This document shows, in pieces, positions 28,392 through 37,171 of a stretch of DNA of 64,000 nt. The notes under the pieces are model-generated. The model was not told where the DNA came from. It saw only the letters and a program-made list of their open reading frames with translations, and searched no databases. The translations under genes and the position numbers were made by a program. The stretch comes from Mesorhizobium sp. GTDB lineage: Bacteria; Pseudomonadota; Alphaproteobacteria; Rhizobiales; Rhizobiaceae. Location: NCBI RefSeq assembly GCF_016793485.1, contig NZ_JAEULZ010000039.1, positions 1-64,000 on the forward strand, read 5' to 3'. Each line of letters begins with the position of its first letter. The stretch's first letter is position 1.

Positions 28392-29414
28392 ATGCCATCT
28401 CCGGGACATCGCCCCGAGCCACTCATTCTCGCCCTGCCAGGCAACGAGGCCTTCGCTCGCAACCTCGCGAATGCTGGCGCGTGGGAGCTCGGCACTGTCG
28501 AGACACGGAATTTTCCCGACGGCGAAAGCTATGTCCGCATTCCCTCCGATGTCGCCGAAAGATCGGTCGCTCTGGTCTGCACGCTGGCGCGCCCCGACGA
28601 GGGGTTCCTGCGTCTGGTCTACGCTGCCGATGCGGCGCGCGCGCTCGGGGCGTCCGACATCACGCTGATCGCGCCGTACCTTGCCTATATGCGGCAGGAT
28701 CGCCGCTTCCTGGCGGGCGAGGCTGTGACCTCGCGGAGCTTCGCGCGGCTGATTTCGTCGACCTTTGATCGGCTCATCACCGTCGATCCGCATCTGCACC
28801 GTTATGCGTCGCTTTCCGCGCTCTATACGATCCCGACGAACACCCTCCATGCGGCGCCGCTTCTGGCTGACTGGATCGCGGTCGAGGTCTCGCGACCGTT
28901 GGTGATCGGCCCGGATGCGGAGAGCGAGCAATGGGTCTCCGCGATCGCGGCACGGATTGGCGCTCCCTACGCCGTACTGAGCAAGATCCGCCACGGCGAC
29001 CGCGACGTGGAGGTCGCGCTGCCGGACCTCTCAGCATGGAGTGGCCTTCAGCCCGTGCTGGTCGACGATATCGCCTCGTCCGGCCACACGCTGATCGAGG
29101 CGGCCCGCCAACTGCCCCAACAGGGTTTCGCTCCGCCTGATGTCGCGGTCGTCCACGGCATCTTCGCCGGCGACTCCTTCGAACGTCTCAAGCCGCTCTG
29201 TCGCATGATCGTCTCGAGCGACGCGGTCAGCCACGCGAGCAATGTCATCGCGCTCGCTCCATTGATTGCTCCTTCACTGGCGGCAACGGCCGAATCCGTC
29301 AGCGATCTGATCCGCCACCGCCGCCCGCCGGAGCCGCTGGACGACGTCGAGCGCGCCGGCATCGACTCCTTCCCGGCCAGCGACCCGCCGTCCTGGACCG
29401 GCGGACGGGAGTGA
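28392..29414 (+). CDS. prs: Ribose-phosphate pyrophosphokinase (PRPP synthetase) family
   Basis: Interconverts ribose 5-phosphate plus ATP with PRPP plus AMP. 340 residues. The N-terminal NFPDGESYVRIPSDV, the APYLAYMRQDRRFLAGEAVTS region and the PRPP loop VLVDDIASSGHTLIEA are visible. The C-terminus adds about 30 residues ending FPASDPPSWTGG, a short motif found on other rhizobial proteins and absent from housekeeping Prs. This is probably a second, specialised copy. It heads an operon with phosphoketolase and a phosphorylase, so it might run in either direction at low oxygen. Confidence 0.88.
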   Translation: MPSPGHRPEPLILALPGNEAFARNLANAGAWELGTVETRNFPDGESYVRIPSDVAERSVALVCTLARPDEGFLRLVYAADAARALGASDITLIAPYLAYMRQDRRFLAGEAVTSRSFARLISSTFDRLITVDPHLHRYASLSALYTIPTNTLHAAPLLADWIAVEVSRPLVIGPDAESEQWVSAIAARIGAPYAVLSKIRHGDRDVEVALPDLSAWSGLQPVLVDDIASSGHTLIEAARQLPQQGFAPPDVAVVHGIFAGDSFERLKPLCRMIVSSDAVSHASNVIALAPLIAPSLAATAESVSDLIRHRRPPEPLDDVERAGIDSFPASDPPSWTGGRE

Positions 29415-29461
29415 ACGATGGCGACCTTCCTTGAACCAACCGGAATAACAGGCTGCACACG

Positions 29462-31831
29462 ATGGATGCGATGACGACAAAAGCCTTCGAGAAATGGCGT
29501 TCCGGTTACGGCCTGATCAAACACCAGGACGAGACCGTCGAACGCGTACAGGCCGTTGCCGATTCCGGTCGAATGGAACCCGCCAACCTCTATCGCCTGC
29601 TCGCCGCGGCCGATCGCCTGACCTCTGCGGCAATGTGGCTCGTGGTCCACATGACCTATGCGAAGCGCGTCGATCTCTCCGGCGCGCCGCTGCCGGGCGA
29701 TGGCTTCAAACCCACGCCGGAAGGCCACACGGGCGGATCATTGAATATGGTGCCCGCCTTCGTCGGTTATCTCGCGGCAAACGCCATATCGGCCAGGACA
29801 CGGTCGTGGATCATGGGCCAGGGCCACTGCGTCGCGGCGATCGAGGCGGTCAACGCGCTCACGGGCGATGTCTCCGACGCACAGAAGGGACGCTATGACC
29901 GCAGCGCCGAAGGCCTCTCGCGCCTCGTCGCGGACTTCTATTCCTACGCCATCGACGCGCATGGGCGCCCCGCCGTGCCACTCGGCAGCCACGCCGGCCC
30001 CAACACGGCCGGGGCTATTTCCGAGGGCGGCTATCTCGGCTTTGCCGAGGTGCAGTACGTCCATGCACCGCTGCGGGGCGAAAGCCTGGTCGCCTTCCTG
30101 AGCGACGGCGCCTTCGAGGAGCAGCGCGGCTCCGACTGGTCGCCGCGCTGGTGGCGCGCCGAGGATTCCGGTGTCGCGATTCCGATCATGATCCTCAACG
30201 GACGCCGCATCGAGGAGCGGGCACAGATCGCGCAGCAGGGCGGCGCCGACTGGCTGAAGACGCACCTCGCCCATAATGGCTTCGATCCCTTCACGATCGA
30301 CGGACGTGATCCTGCGGCTTTCGCCTGGGCCATCCTCTCGGCCGAGGACCGGCTGCAGCGCTTTGCCGCAGACCCGAACCGCCAGTATCCCGCGCCGATG
30401 CCCTATGCGATCGCCGAGACCGTCAAGGGCTTCGGCTTTCCCGGCGCCGGCACCAATGCCGCGCACAACCTTCCCCTCGACGCCAACCCGGCGCGGGATG
30501 CCGCAGCACGCCGGGCCTTCGAAGACGCCGCCCGTGCACTCTTTGTCTCCACCGATGACATTGAGGGCGCTGTCGACACGCTCATCATCCATGGCGAGCA
30601 GGGGCGGGTTCCGGAGAGCAGTCATGCGCTGGCGCTGCGCAATCCGCCAGAAGTCCGTCAGCCCGACCCGCAATGGACCGCCCATGACGCGCCCCCCGAC
30701 TGCGCCATGCACGCCCTCGACCGCTGGTTCGTGCGCCTCGTCGATGCCAATCCGGGCTTGCGGCCGCGCATCGGAAACCCTGATGAACTGCGTTCGAACC
30801 ACATGGGCGCGACGCTCGACCGGCTGCGCCATCGGGTCAATACGACAGAGCCAGGCGTCGCCGACGCCATCGACGGCGCTGTCATCACGGCCCTCAACGA
30901 AGAGGCGGTGGCCGGCGCGGCGCTGGCCAACAAGGGCGGCCTCAACCTGATCGTCAGCTACGAGGCCTTCGCGATGAAGATGCTCGGCGGCCTGCGCCAG
31001 GAGATTATCTTCGCCCGGCATCAGCGCGAGGTCGGTCAAAAGCCGGGCTGGGTCTCGGTGCCGCTCGTTGTCACCTCGCACACCTGGGAGAATTCCAAGA
31101 ACGAGCAGTCGCACCAGGACCCCACCATTGGCGAGGCGCTACTGGGCGAGATGTCGGACACCGCGCGCGTGCTCTTCCCCGTCGATGCGAACAGCGCCGT
31201 GGCGGCGATGGCGTCCGTCTACGCGGGGCGCGGGCAGGTCGCCTGCGTGATCGTGTCGAAGCGCGACATGCCCAACCGCTTCGATGGTGACGCCGCAATG
31301 ACGTTCGTGTCCGACGGCGCCGCCCATATCGGCGGCCACACTGACGGAGCGGAGCTTCAGATTGTCGCGATCGGTGCCTACCAGCTCGAAGAGGCGCTCA
31401 AGGCGGCGCGCCGGCTGGAAGAGCACGGACGGCGCGTTCTCGTCACCGCGGTCAGCGAGCCCGGGAGGTTTCGCGTGCCGCGCGATCCGATCGAGGCAAG
31501 CTTCGTCGCCGCCGACGATCAGCTCGCCGCGCTGTTCCCGCCCGATCTGCCGCGCCTCATCGTCAGCCACACGCGGCCGGAGCCGATGCTGGGCCTGCTG
31601 CGCCGGCTAGATGGCGGGCCCCATCGCACCGCGGCGCGCGGCTACATCAGCCGCGGCGGCACGCTGGACGTCGCCGGCATGCTGTTTGCCAACCGTTGCA
31701 CCTGGGCACATCTGATCGAGGCGGCGGCCCCGCTCACGGGCTGGTCGCGCGACGAATTCCTCACCCCTGGCGAAGCCAAAGCCGTCGACGGACACGGCCG
31801 TCCCGGCGACCTGACGACGCAAACCAACTGA
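29462..31831 (+). CDS. xfp: Phosphoketolase (xylulose 5-phosphate/fructose 6-phosphate)
   Basis: TPP enzyme that splits xylulose 5-phosphate (and often fructose 6-phosphate) with phosphate, giving acetyl phosphate and a triose or tetrose phosphate. 789 residues. The PEGHTGGSLNMVPAFVGYLA start, the GQGHCVAAIEAVNAL region, FLSDGAFEEQRGSDW and TSHTWENSKNEQSHQDPT are phosphoketolase marks. Acetyl phosphate can yield ATP through acetate kinase, which is not in this window. The start could also be the ATG at 29471. It follows prs by 47 bases. Confidence 0.95.
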   Translation: MDAMTTKAFEKWRSGYGLIKHQDETVERVQAVADSGRMEPANLYRLLAAADRLTSAAMWLVVHMTYAKRVDLSGAPLPGDGFKPTPEGHTGGSLNMVPAFVGYLAANAISARTRSWIMGQGHCVAAIEAVNALTGDVSDAQKGRYDRSAEGLSRLVADFYSYAIDAHGRPAVPLGSHAGPNTAGAISEGGYLGFAEVQYVHAPLRGESLVAFLSDGAFEEQRGSDWSPRWWRAEDSGVAIPIMILNGRRIEERAQIAQQGGADWLKTHLAHNGFDPFTIDGRDPAAFAWAILSAEDRLQRFAADPNRQYPAPMPYAIAETVKGFGFPGAGTNAAHNLPLDANPARDAAARRAFEDAARALFVSTDDIEGAVDTLIIHGEQGRVPESSHALALRNPPEVRQPDPQWTAHDAPPDCAMHALDRWFVRLVDANPGLRPRIGNPDELRSNHMGATLDRLRHRVNTTEPGVADAIDGAVITALNEEAVAGAALANKGGLNLIVSYEAFAMKMLGGLRQEIIFARHQREVGQKPGWVSVPLVVTSHTWENSKNEQSHQDPTIGEALLGEMSDTARVLFPVDANSAVAAMASVYAGRGQVACVIVSKRDMPNRFDGDAAMTFVSDGAAHIGGHTDGAELQIVAIGAYQLEEALKAARRLEEHGRRVLVTAVSEPGRFRVPRDPIEASFVAADDQLAALFPPDLPRLIVSHTRPEPMLGLLRRLDGGPHRTAARGYISRGGTLDVAGMLFANRCTWAHLIEAAAPLTGWSRDEFLTPGEAKAVDGHGRPGDLTTQTN

Positions 31832-31839
31832 GAGCCGAC

Positions 31840-33198
31840 ATGCTGACTCTGACCTCTCTCGGCGGTGCCGGCACCGTCACCGGCTCCAAACATCTCCTTT
31901 CCGATGGCGATACCCGCATCCTCATCGACTGCGGCCTGTTCCAGGGGCTCAAGAATCTACGCGAACTGAACTGGGCGCCGTTGCCAGTCCCGCCGTCGAG
32001 CATCGACGCCGTGGTGCTCACCCACGCTCATCTCGACCATTCCGGCTACCTGCCCAAGCTGGTCCGCGACGGGTTCCGGGGCCGCATCTACGCGACCGCC
32101 GCGACGCGCGACATTGCCGAACTGATCCTCAAAGACAGCGCGCACCTCAACGAGAAGGACGCCGAATACGCTAACCGCAAGGGCTTTTCCAAGCACAAGC
32201 CGGCGCTGCCGTTATACGGTATTCGCGACGCCGAGCGGGCCCTCGAGTTCTTCACGACCGTCCCCTTCGACACGGCGACAAAGCTTCCGGGCGGCGCCTC
32301 GCTGACCTTCCGCCATGCCGGGCACATCCTCGGTGCGGCGCTCGCCGAAATATCCTGGGGTGGGCGGCGGATCGTCGCCTCCGGCGATCTCGGCCGCTAT
32401 GGGGACCCGGTCCTTCCCGACCCGGTGGCCGTCGCGGAAGCGGATGTCGTGCTGGTCGAATCGACCTACGGCAACCGCAGTCACGATACGACCGACCCGA
32501 CGGAGGCGCTCGGCTCGGTCATCGAACGCACGGTCGCGCGCGGCGGCACGGTCATCATCCCGGCCTTCGCGGTCGGTCGTGCCCAGTCGCTGCTCTATCA
32601 CCTTTGGAGACTCAAGACGGCCGGTCGCCTTGCCAAGGTGCCTGTCTATCTCGACAGCCCGATGGCCATCGACGCCACCGACCTGCTGCACGCCCATCAC
32701 GCCGATCATCGCCTTACGCCGGAAGACTGCACGGCGATCTGTGCGGTCGCCACCTACACGCGGGACGTCGAAGGCTCCAAGGCAATCACAGCCAGCCCCT
32801 ATCCCAAAGTTGTCGTCTCGGCGAGCGGCATGGCCACCGGCGGCCGGGTCCTGCACCACCTCAAGGCGTCTGCGCCGAATGCCAAGAACACGATTCTGTT
32901 CTCTGGCTTCCAGGCCGCCGGGACGCGCGGTCGCGCCATGGTGCGGGGCGCAGGGGAGATCAAGATACACGGTCAGTGGATCCCGGTCCGTGCCGAGGTC
33001 AGCGACCTTTCCATGCTCTCGGCCCATGCCGACGGCAATGAACTGATGCGCTGGCTCTCTGGCTTTCGCCGACCGCCGGAAAAGCTGTTCATCGTCCATG
33101 GTGAGGACGAGGCGTCGGAGGCCCTGCGCATCCGCGTCGAGCGAGAACTCGGATGGAACGCCATCGTCCCGCGCCAGGAGCAGAGCTTCAACCTATGA
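31840..33198 (+). CDS. MBL-fold/beta-CASP hydrolase, RNA-processing exonuclease type
   Basis: A 452-residue metallo-beta-lactamase fold protein with the zinc motif THAHLDHSGYLPKL, the later HILGAAL and SGDLGRYGDP, a beta-CASP domain (PAFAVGRAQSLLYHL, YLDSPMAIDAT) and a C-terminal RMMBL part (SMLSAHADGNELMRW, IVHGE). Relatives are RNases or are annotated as RNA-specificity exonucleases. In the operon it may supply nucleotides from RNA to the phosphorylase that follows by ATGA overlap. This link is an inference. Confidence 0.88.
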   Translation: MLTLTSLGGAGTVTGSKHLLSDGDTRILIDCGLFQGLKNLRELNWAPLPVPPSSIDAVVLTHAHLDHSGYLPKLVRDGFRGRIYATAATRDIAELILKDSAHLNEKDAEYANRKGFSKHKPALPLYGIRDAERALEFFTTVPFDTATKLPGGASLTFRHAGHILGAALAEISWGGRRIVASGDLGRYGDPVLPDPVAVAEADVVLVESTYGNRSHDTTDPTEALGSVIERTVARGGTVIIPAFAVGRAQSLLYHLWRLKTAGRLAKVPVYLDSPMAIDATDLLHAHHADHRLTPEDCTAICAVATYTRDVEGSKAITASPYPKVVVSASGMATGGRVLHHLKASAPNAKNTILFSGFQAAGTRGRAMVRGAGEIKIHGQWIPVRAEVSDLSMLSAHADGNELMRWLSGFRRPPEKLFIVHGEDEASEALRIRVERELGWNAIVPRQEQSFNL

Positions 33199-34730
33199 AG
33201 AAGGCTTCCAATCCCGTCTCGGGCGTGCCGGCCCGGCAGAATCACCGGGTCCGCCGGCTTGGCCTGCATACCCAGCACCAGCCGGTCGTCATCATGCGCT
33301 CCGATTGCGATGTCTGCCGTTCCGAAGGGCTATCCAGCCGCTCGCAGGTCCTTGTTTCCAACAATGGCCGCGCCGTGCAGGCGACGCTCTTCCAGGTGAC
33401 CGGCGATGGTCTGCTCACCCTCGACGAGGTCGGCGTGTCCGAAACGGCCTGGCAGCTGCTCGGCCTCAGCGAAGGCGACGAGGTCCGGGTGAGCCATCCG
33501 CCGACCGTCGAGTCGCTCGCGAGCGTACGGCGACGCATCTACGGCAATCGTCTCGACGGCCGCGCTTTCGATGAGATCGTCAGGGATGTCGTTGCCGGCC
33601 GCTACACCGACGTGCATCTCGCCGCCTTCTTGACCGCGAGCGCGGCGCTGCCGCTGGACACCGACGAAACCGCTCACCTGACCGGCGCCATGATCAATGT
33701 TGGCGAGCGGATGCGTTGGGACGCACCGATCGTGGTCGACAAGCACTGTGTCGGCGGCCTGCCCGGAAACCGGACGACGCCGATCGTCGTCGCAATCGTC
33801 GCCGCCAACGGGCTGGTCATGCCGAAGACCTCGTCGCGCGCCATTACCTCGCCGGCCGGCACGGCCGACACGATGGAGACGCTGGCGCCCGTCGATCTCG
33901 ACCTCGCGACGTTACGACGCGTGGTCGAACTTGAGGGCGGCTGCATCGCCTGGGGTGGCGCTGTCCATCTTAGTCCCGCCGATGACATCTTTGTTCGCGT
34001 CGAGCGCGAGCTCGACGTCGATACCGAGGGGCAGCTGATAGCCTCCGTCCTCTCCAAGAAGATCGCCGCGGGCTCGACCCATGTCGTCATCGACATCCCG
34101 GTCGGCGCCACCGCCAAGGTGCGCGGGGAGGAGGCCGCCAATCGGCTCGCCGCGCAGTTGACTGCCGTTAGCGACCGTTTCGGCCTTTCTGTCACTTGCG
34201 TTCAGACGGACGGCTCTCAGCCCGTCGGGCGTGGCATCGGACCCGCCCTTGAGGCTTTTGACGTCCTGGCTGTGCTCCAGAACACTTCCGATGCGCCGGA
34301 CGATCTGCGCCGCCGCGCGGCCCTGCTGGCCGGTGCGGCGCTGGAAATCGGTGGCAAGGCCGGAAAGGGAGAGGGCGCGGCGTTGGCCTTCGAGACGCTT
34401 GCGGACGGCCGGGCCTGGGCGAAGTTCAAGGCGATCTGCCAGGCGCAGGGCGGGTTGCGCCAGCCTCCGACGGCCAGCCAGCGCCATCCCCTGGCCGCAG
34501 ACCGTGCCGGACGCGTGGTCCATATCAACAACCGCAAAATCGCCCGTTTGGCCAAGCTCGCCGGCGCGCCCCAGGCGAAGGCAGCCGGCATCCTGATGAA
34601 TGTCCGGCTGGGCGACGAGATCGATCGCGGCCAGCCCTTCCTGCACGTCCATTCCGAGACCGCGGGGGAGCTGGCCTACGCGCTGGAGTTCGCAGGGCGT
34701 GCCGGCGATCTCATCGAGGTGGAGGCTTGA
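33195..34730 (+). CDS. Thymidine phosphorylase-like / AMP phosphorylase family protein
   Basis: A 511-residue pyrimidine-nucleoside phosphorylase-fold enzyme of the long type related to archaeal AMP phosphorylase (DeoA superfamily). The extra N-terminal domain (1-95) precedes DEIVRDVVAGRYTDVHLAAF, the phosphate/substrate signature VVDKHCVGGLPGNRTTPIV and KTSSRAITSPAGTADTME. It may release ribose 1,5-bisphosphate or (deoxy)ribose 1-phosphate from nucleotides, feeding prs and xfp. The substrate cannot be decided by eye. Coupled to the MBL gene before it and to the cytochrome b561 gene after it. Confidence 0.85.
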   Translation: MKKASNPVSGVPARQNHRVRRLGLHTQHQPVVIMRSDCDVCRSEGLSSRSQVLVSNNGRAVQATLFQVTGDGLLTLDEVGVSETAWQLLGLSEGDEVRVSHPPTVESLASVRRRIYGNRLDGRAFDEIVRDVVAGRYTDVHLAAFLTASAALPLDTDETAHLTGAMINVGERMRWDAPIVVDKHCVGGLPGNRTTPIVVAIVAANGLVMPKTSSRAITSPAGTADTMETLAPVDLDLATLRRVVELEGGCIAWGGAVHLSPADDIFVRVERELDVDTEGQLIASVLSKKIAAGSTHVVIDIPVGATAKVRGEEAANRLAAQLTAVSDRFGLSVTCVQTDGSQPVGRGIGPALEAFDVLAVLQNTSDAPDDLRRRAALLAGAALEIGGKAGKGEGAALAFETLADGRAWAKFKAICQAQGGLRQPPTASQRHPLAADRAGRVVHINNRKIARLAKLAGAPQAKAAGILMNVRLGDEIDRGQPFLHVHSETAGELAYALEFAGRAGDLIEVEA

Positions 34731-35251
34731 CCGTATACCGACCCGTCGTCTCGCGGCTCGATGGCTCGCCAAAGAAGTTCTCAATCGCCCAGCGTGCGAT
34801 ACACTGGACAATTCTCCTTCTGTGCATCGCTCAGGTTCCCACCGCATGGGCGGTCCAGCGCACTCACGCGATCCCGAACGGTCTTGAGCCCCGTCCGCTC
34901 GATCTTCTCCTGCATCAGGTCCACGCCTGGAGCGGCTGGCTGATCATGGGATTGACTTTCCATCTCCTCATTCTTCGCATCCGGCATGGCAGACCGGTGC
35001 CCGTGCAAGGGACGTCCCCAATCGCACAAAGCCTTGCTGCCATCACACACCTGGCGCTCTACGGCCTGCTCTTTGCGCTGGCTTTTACGGGTACGGTGGC
35101 CATGTATCTGACCTTCAGCGTCGCACAGATCCACAGCCTGTTGAGCTGGACTTTGTTGGCTGTTGCCATCGCCCACGCGGGGGCTGCGCTCTGGCATCAC
35201 TTCTGGCGCCGCGATGATGTGCTGCGACGGATGATCCGGAATGCGCCATGA
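34727..35251 (+). CDS. Cytochrome b561 family membrane protein
   Basis: A 174-residue di-heme cytochrome b candidate. Four membrane segments carry the expected histidines: AQRAIHWTILLL, LLHQVHAWSGWLIMGLTFHL, THLALYGLLFAL and AQIHSLLSWTLLAVAIAHAG. It likely moves electrons between quinol and a periplasmic partner. The start is TTG at 34727, overlapping the phosphorylase stop (TTGA), with GAGGTGGAGG just upstream. Confidence 0.85.
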   Translation: MTVYRPVVSRLDGSPKKFSIAQRAIHWTILLLCIAQVPTAWAVQRTHAIPNGLEPRPLDLLLHQVHAWSGWLIMGLTFHLLILRIRHGRPVPVQGTSPIAQSLAAITHLALYGLLFALAFTGTVAMYLTFSVAQIHSLLSWTLLAVAIAHAGAALWHHFWRRDDVLRRMIRNAP

Positions 35252-35294
35252 ACGTCTCGCGGCTCCGTGGCGTCTGGCATAGACAGGCCTGGCG

Positions 35295-36581
35295 ATGGAA
35301 GGGTTGATCCCGCAGCTTGGCTTGGCGCTGGCGATCGGACTTCTGGTCGGACTCGAACGCGGCTGGCGCGAACGCGATGCGCCAGACGGTGCGCGCACAG
35401 CCGGTATCCGAACCTACGGAATATCCGGTCTTCTTGGGGGCCTTGTCCAGGCGCTGTCGCTCCGGCTTGATGCACCGTCGGTGCTCATCGCCGGACTTGT
35501 CGTCTTCACGGCCGTCCTCACCTGGTTCAAGGTGCGCGAATCCATCCGCGACGGGACCTTCAGCGCAACCGGAGTCATCGCTGGCCTCGGCGTCTTTGTG
35601 CTCGGGGCCCTGTCCGTCGCCGGTGAGCAAGTCGCCGCCGCCGCTGGCGGCGCCGCGCTCGCGGCCGTCCTTGCCAGCCGCGAGATCCTCCACGGCCTCC
35701 TAAAGCGCATCACCTGGCTCGAACTGCGTTCGGCGCTCGTGCTCGCCGCGATGACGGCGATTGTCTTGCCGCTCCTGCCGGCCCGCGCCATCGACCCTTG
35801 GGGCGGGTTCAATCCGCAGCAGGTCTGGTTCTTCACCGTGCTAACCGCGGCGATCTCGTTCCTCGGCTATATCTCCGTGCGCTTGTTCGGAACCACGCGG
35901 GGCGTGCTGGTGGGCGGACTGGCCGGGGCCGTGATCTCCTCGACCGCGGTGACGCTCGCTCTCGCGCGAACGGCCGCTGCAGGTGGCAATTCCTGGCCGC
36001 TGGCCGGAGCCGCCACGCTCGCTGCCGGCGTATCGGTGCTGCGGGTTAGCGGCATCGTTGCGATCGTCGCCCCGGCGGTGCTCGGCGTCGCCGGGCTCGC
36101 CATCCTTGCCGCTATCGCCACGCTCGCCATCTGCGGCGCGCTCTTTCTGACCTGGGGTGCCGTGCCGGCCGAAGGGGAGCAAATGCCTCGCAATCCGTTC
36201 GAACTGGGGGCGCTGCTCGGCTTCGCCGTGCTCTTCGCTATCGTGTCAACCATCAGCGCCGCGGTTTCGGCAGGTAATGCAGGCGGCATGATCGCAACCT
36301 CGGCCATCACCGGCACCTTTGACGTCGACGTAGCGGTGCTAAGCGCCCTGCGTCTTCTCGGCGTGTCAGCGGACACGGAAGCCGTCGGCCACGCCGTCCT
36401 GCTGGCGCTCGTCGCGAACGCCGGCGGCCGCCTGGTCGTCGCTGCAGGAACGGGGCCGGTCCGCTTCTGGCTCCCGATCGCGGCTGCGACCGTCGCCGCA
36501 GCCGCGCTTGGCTATCTCGCTTTCCTGACACTTCCGCACTTTGCCTGGCCAGCCGCATCACCGATGCCGGGTGCGTCATGA
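35295..36581 (+). CDS. MgtC/SapB and DUF4010 membrane protein
   Basis: A 428-residue polytopic protein. The N-terminal MgtC/SapB-like part has LALAIGLLVGLERGWRERDA. The C-terminal DUF4010 part has GTTRGVLVGGLAGAVISSTA and AITGTFDVDVAVLSAL. MgtC domains are linked to low magnesium and acid stress, but the function of this fused class is unknown. It starts 43 bases after the cytochrome b561 gene and is probably the last gene of the prs operon. A short hairpin (CCGGTC-gtg-GACCGG, 36607-36621) follows. Confidence 0.85.
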   Translation: MEGLIPQLGLALAIGLLVGLERGWRERDAPDGARTAGIRTYGISGLLGGLVQALSLRLDAPSVLIAGLVVFTAVLTWFKVRESIRDGTFSATGVIAGLGVFVLGALSVAGEQVAAAAGGAALAAVLASREILHGLLKRITWLELRSALVLAAMTAIVLPLLPARAIDPWGGFNPQQVWFFTVLTAAISFLGYISVRLFGTTRGVLVGGLAGAVISSTAVTLALARTAAAGGNSWPLAGAATLAAGVSVLRVSGIVAIVAPAVLGVAGLAILAAIATLAICGALFLTWGAVPAEGEQMPRNPFELGALLGFAVLFAIVSTISAAVSAGNAGGMIATSAITGTFDVDVAVLSALRLLGVSADTEAVGHAVLLALVANAGGRLVVAAGTGPVRFWLPIAAATVAAAALGYLAFLTLPHFAWPAASPMPGAS

Positions 36582-36629
36582 CAAGACCACGGTGGTATTC
36601 TAAACACCGGTCGTGGACCGGGGGCATCC

Positions 36630-36643
36630 TTGATCCTGATCAA
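36630..36643. promoter_or_regulatory. Perfect FNR/FixK box before the multicopper oxidase leader
   Basis: TTGAT-cctg-ATCAA is an exact FNR consensus dyad. It ends 51 bases before the ATG of the small exported-peptide gene at 36695. At -41.5 the transcript would start near 36678, so peptide and multicopper oxidase would share one message. Confidence 0.75.
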
Positions 36644-36694
36644 CCCAGCCCGGCTACCGGAGCGCTAGAAACGAGGGCGGAGTAGTCTGCACAC

Positions 36695-37066
36695 ATGATG
36701 CTGGTGGCGAACATTTTGGGAGACTTGAGAACGGCCATCGTGGCCGCGCTTGTGTTCGCCCTTCTCACAGCCTCCATGACGGCCGTTCACGCCATGCCTT
36801 GCCCCGACCCCGTGGCAGCAAGCAGTGTCGCGCTCGGCGACAGTGCGGGGTTGGCATCGATGCACTCCGAGCACGACGGAGGCAGCAAGACGGCCGATAT
36901 GAGCATCGACCGTTGCTGCCAGAAATCTTGTGCGGCCTGCGTCAGTGTGGTTCCGCCTCTGACGGACCAGTCCGGTGTGCCCACGCCGCTCGATCATCTC
37001 CTGCCGGCCGGCACGCAATCGGCGGGCATTTCCGTCGGCCCTCCGCACGGCCCTCCTCGAAGCTGA
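36695..37066 (+). CDS. Small exported Cys-rich protein with Pro-rich C-terminus (candidate sensor uORF 2)
   Basis: A 123-residue product. A signal-like segment covers about residues 12-30, then CCQKSCAACVSVVPPL (a CxxC-type cluster near residue 73) and a C-terminus ending GPPHGPPRS. The gene lies 105 bases upstream of a multicopper oxidase and downstream of a perfect FNR box. The layout (signal, CxxC, Pro-rich end, next to a copper enzyme) parallels DUF2946/CruR uORFs that act while being translated. It could instead be a copper-binding periplasmic peptide. Confidence 0.65.
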   Translation: MMLVANILGDLRTAIVAALVFALLTASMTAVHAMPCPDPVAASSVALGDSAGLASMHSEHDGGSKTADMSIDRCCQKSCAACVSVVPPLTDQSGVPTPLDHLLPAGTQSAGISVGPPHGPPRS

Positions 37067-37171
37067 TCCGACCGACTGACCCGATGCTGCATCGGGTCTT
37101 CGACGCGCGCCCCCACGGCGCACCGGATCAATTCGCCTGCTCAAGTCGCAGGTTATTCCTGGAGTGAACCC

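Noticed and set aside
29738-31114. Minus-strand open frame over phosphoketolase
   Set aside because: A shadow of a strongly conserved enzyme with no ribosome site or family signal.
36607-36621. Hairpin CCGGTC-gtg-GACCGG as a terminator after the DUF4010 gene
   Set aside because: The stem has only six pairs and no T-run follows, so it is not strong enough for a separate call.
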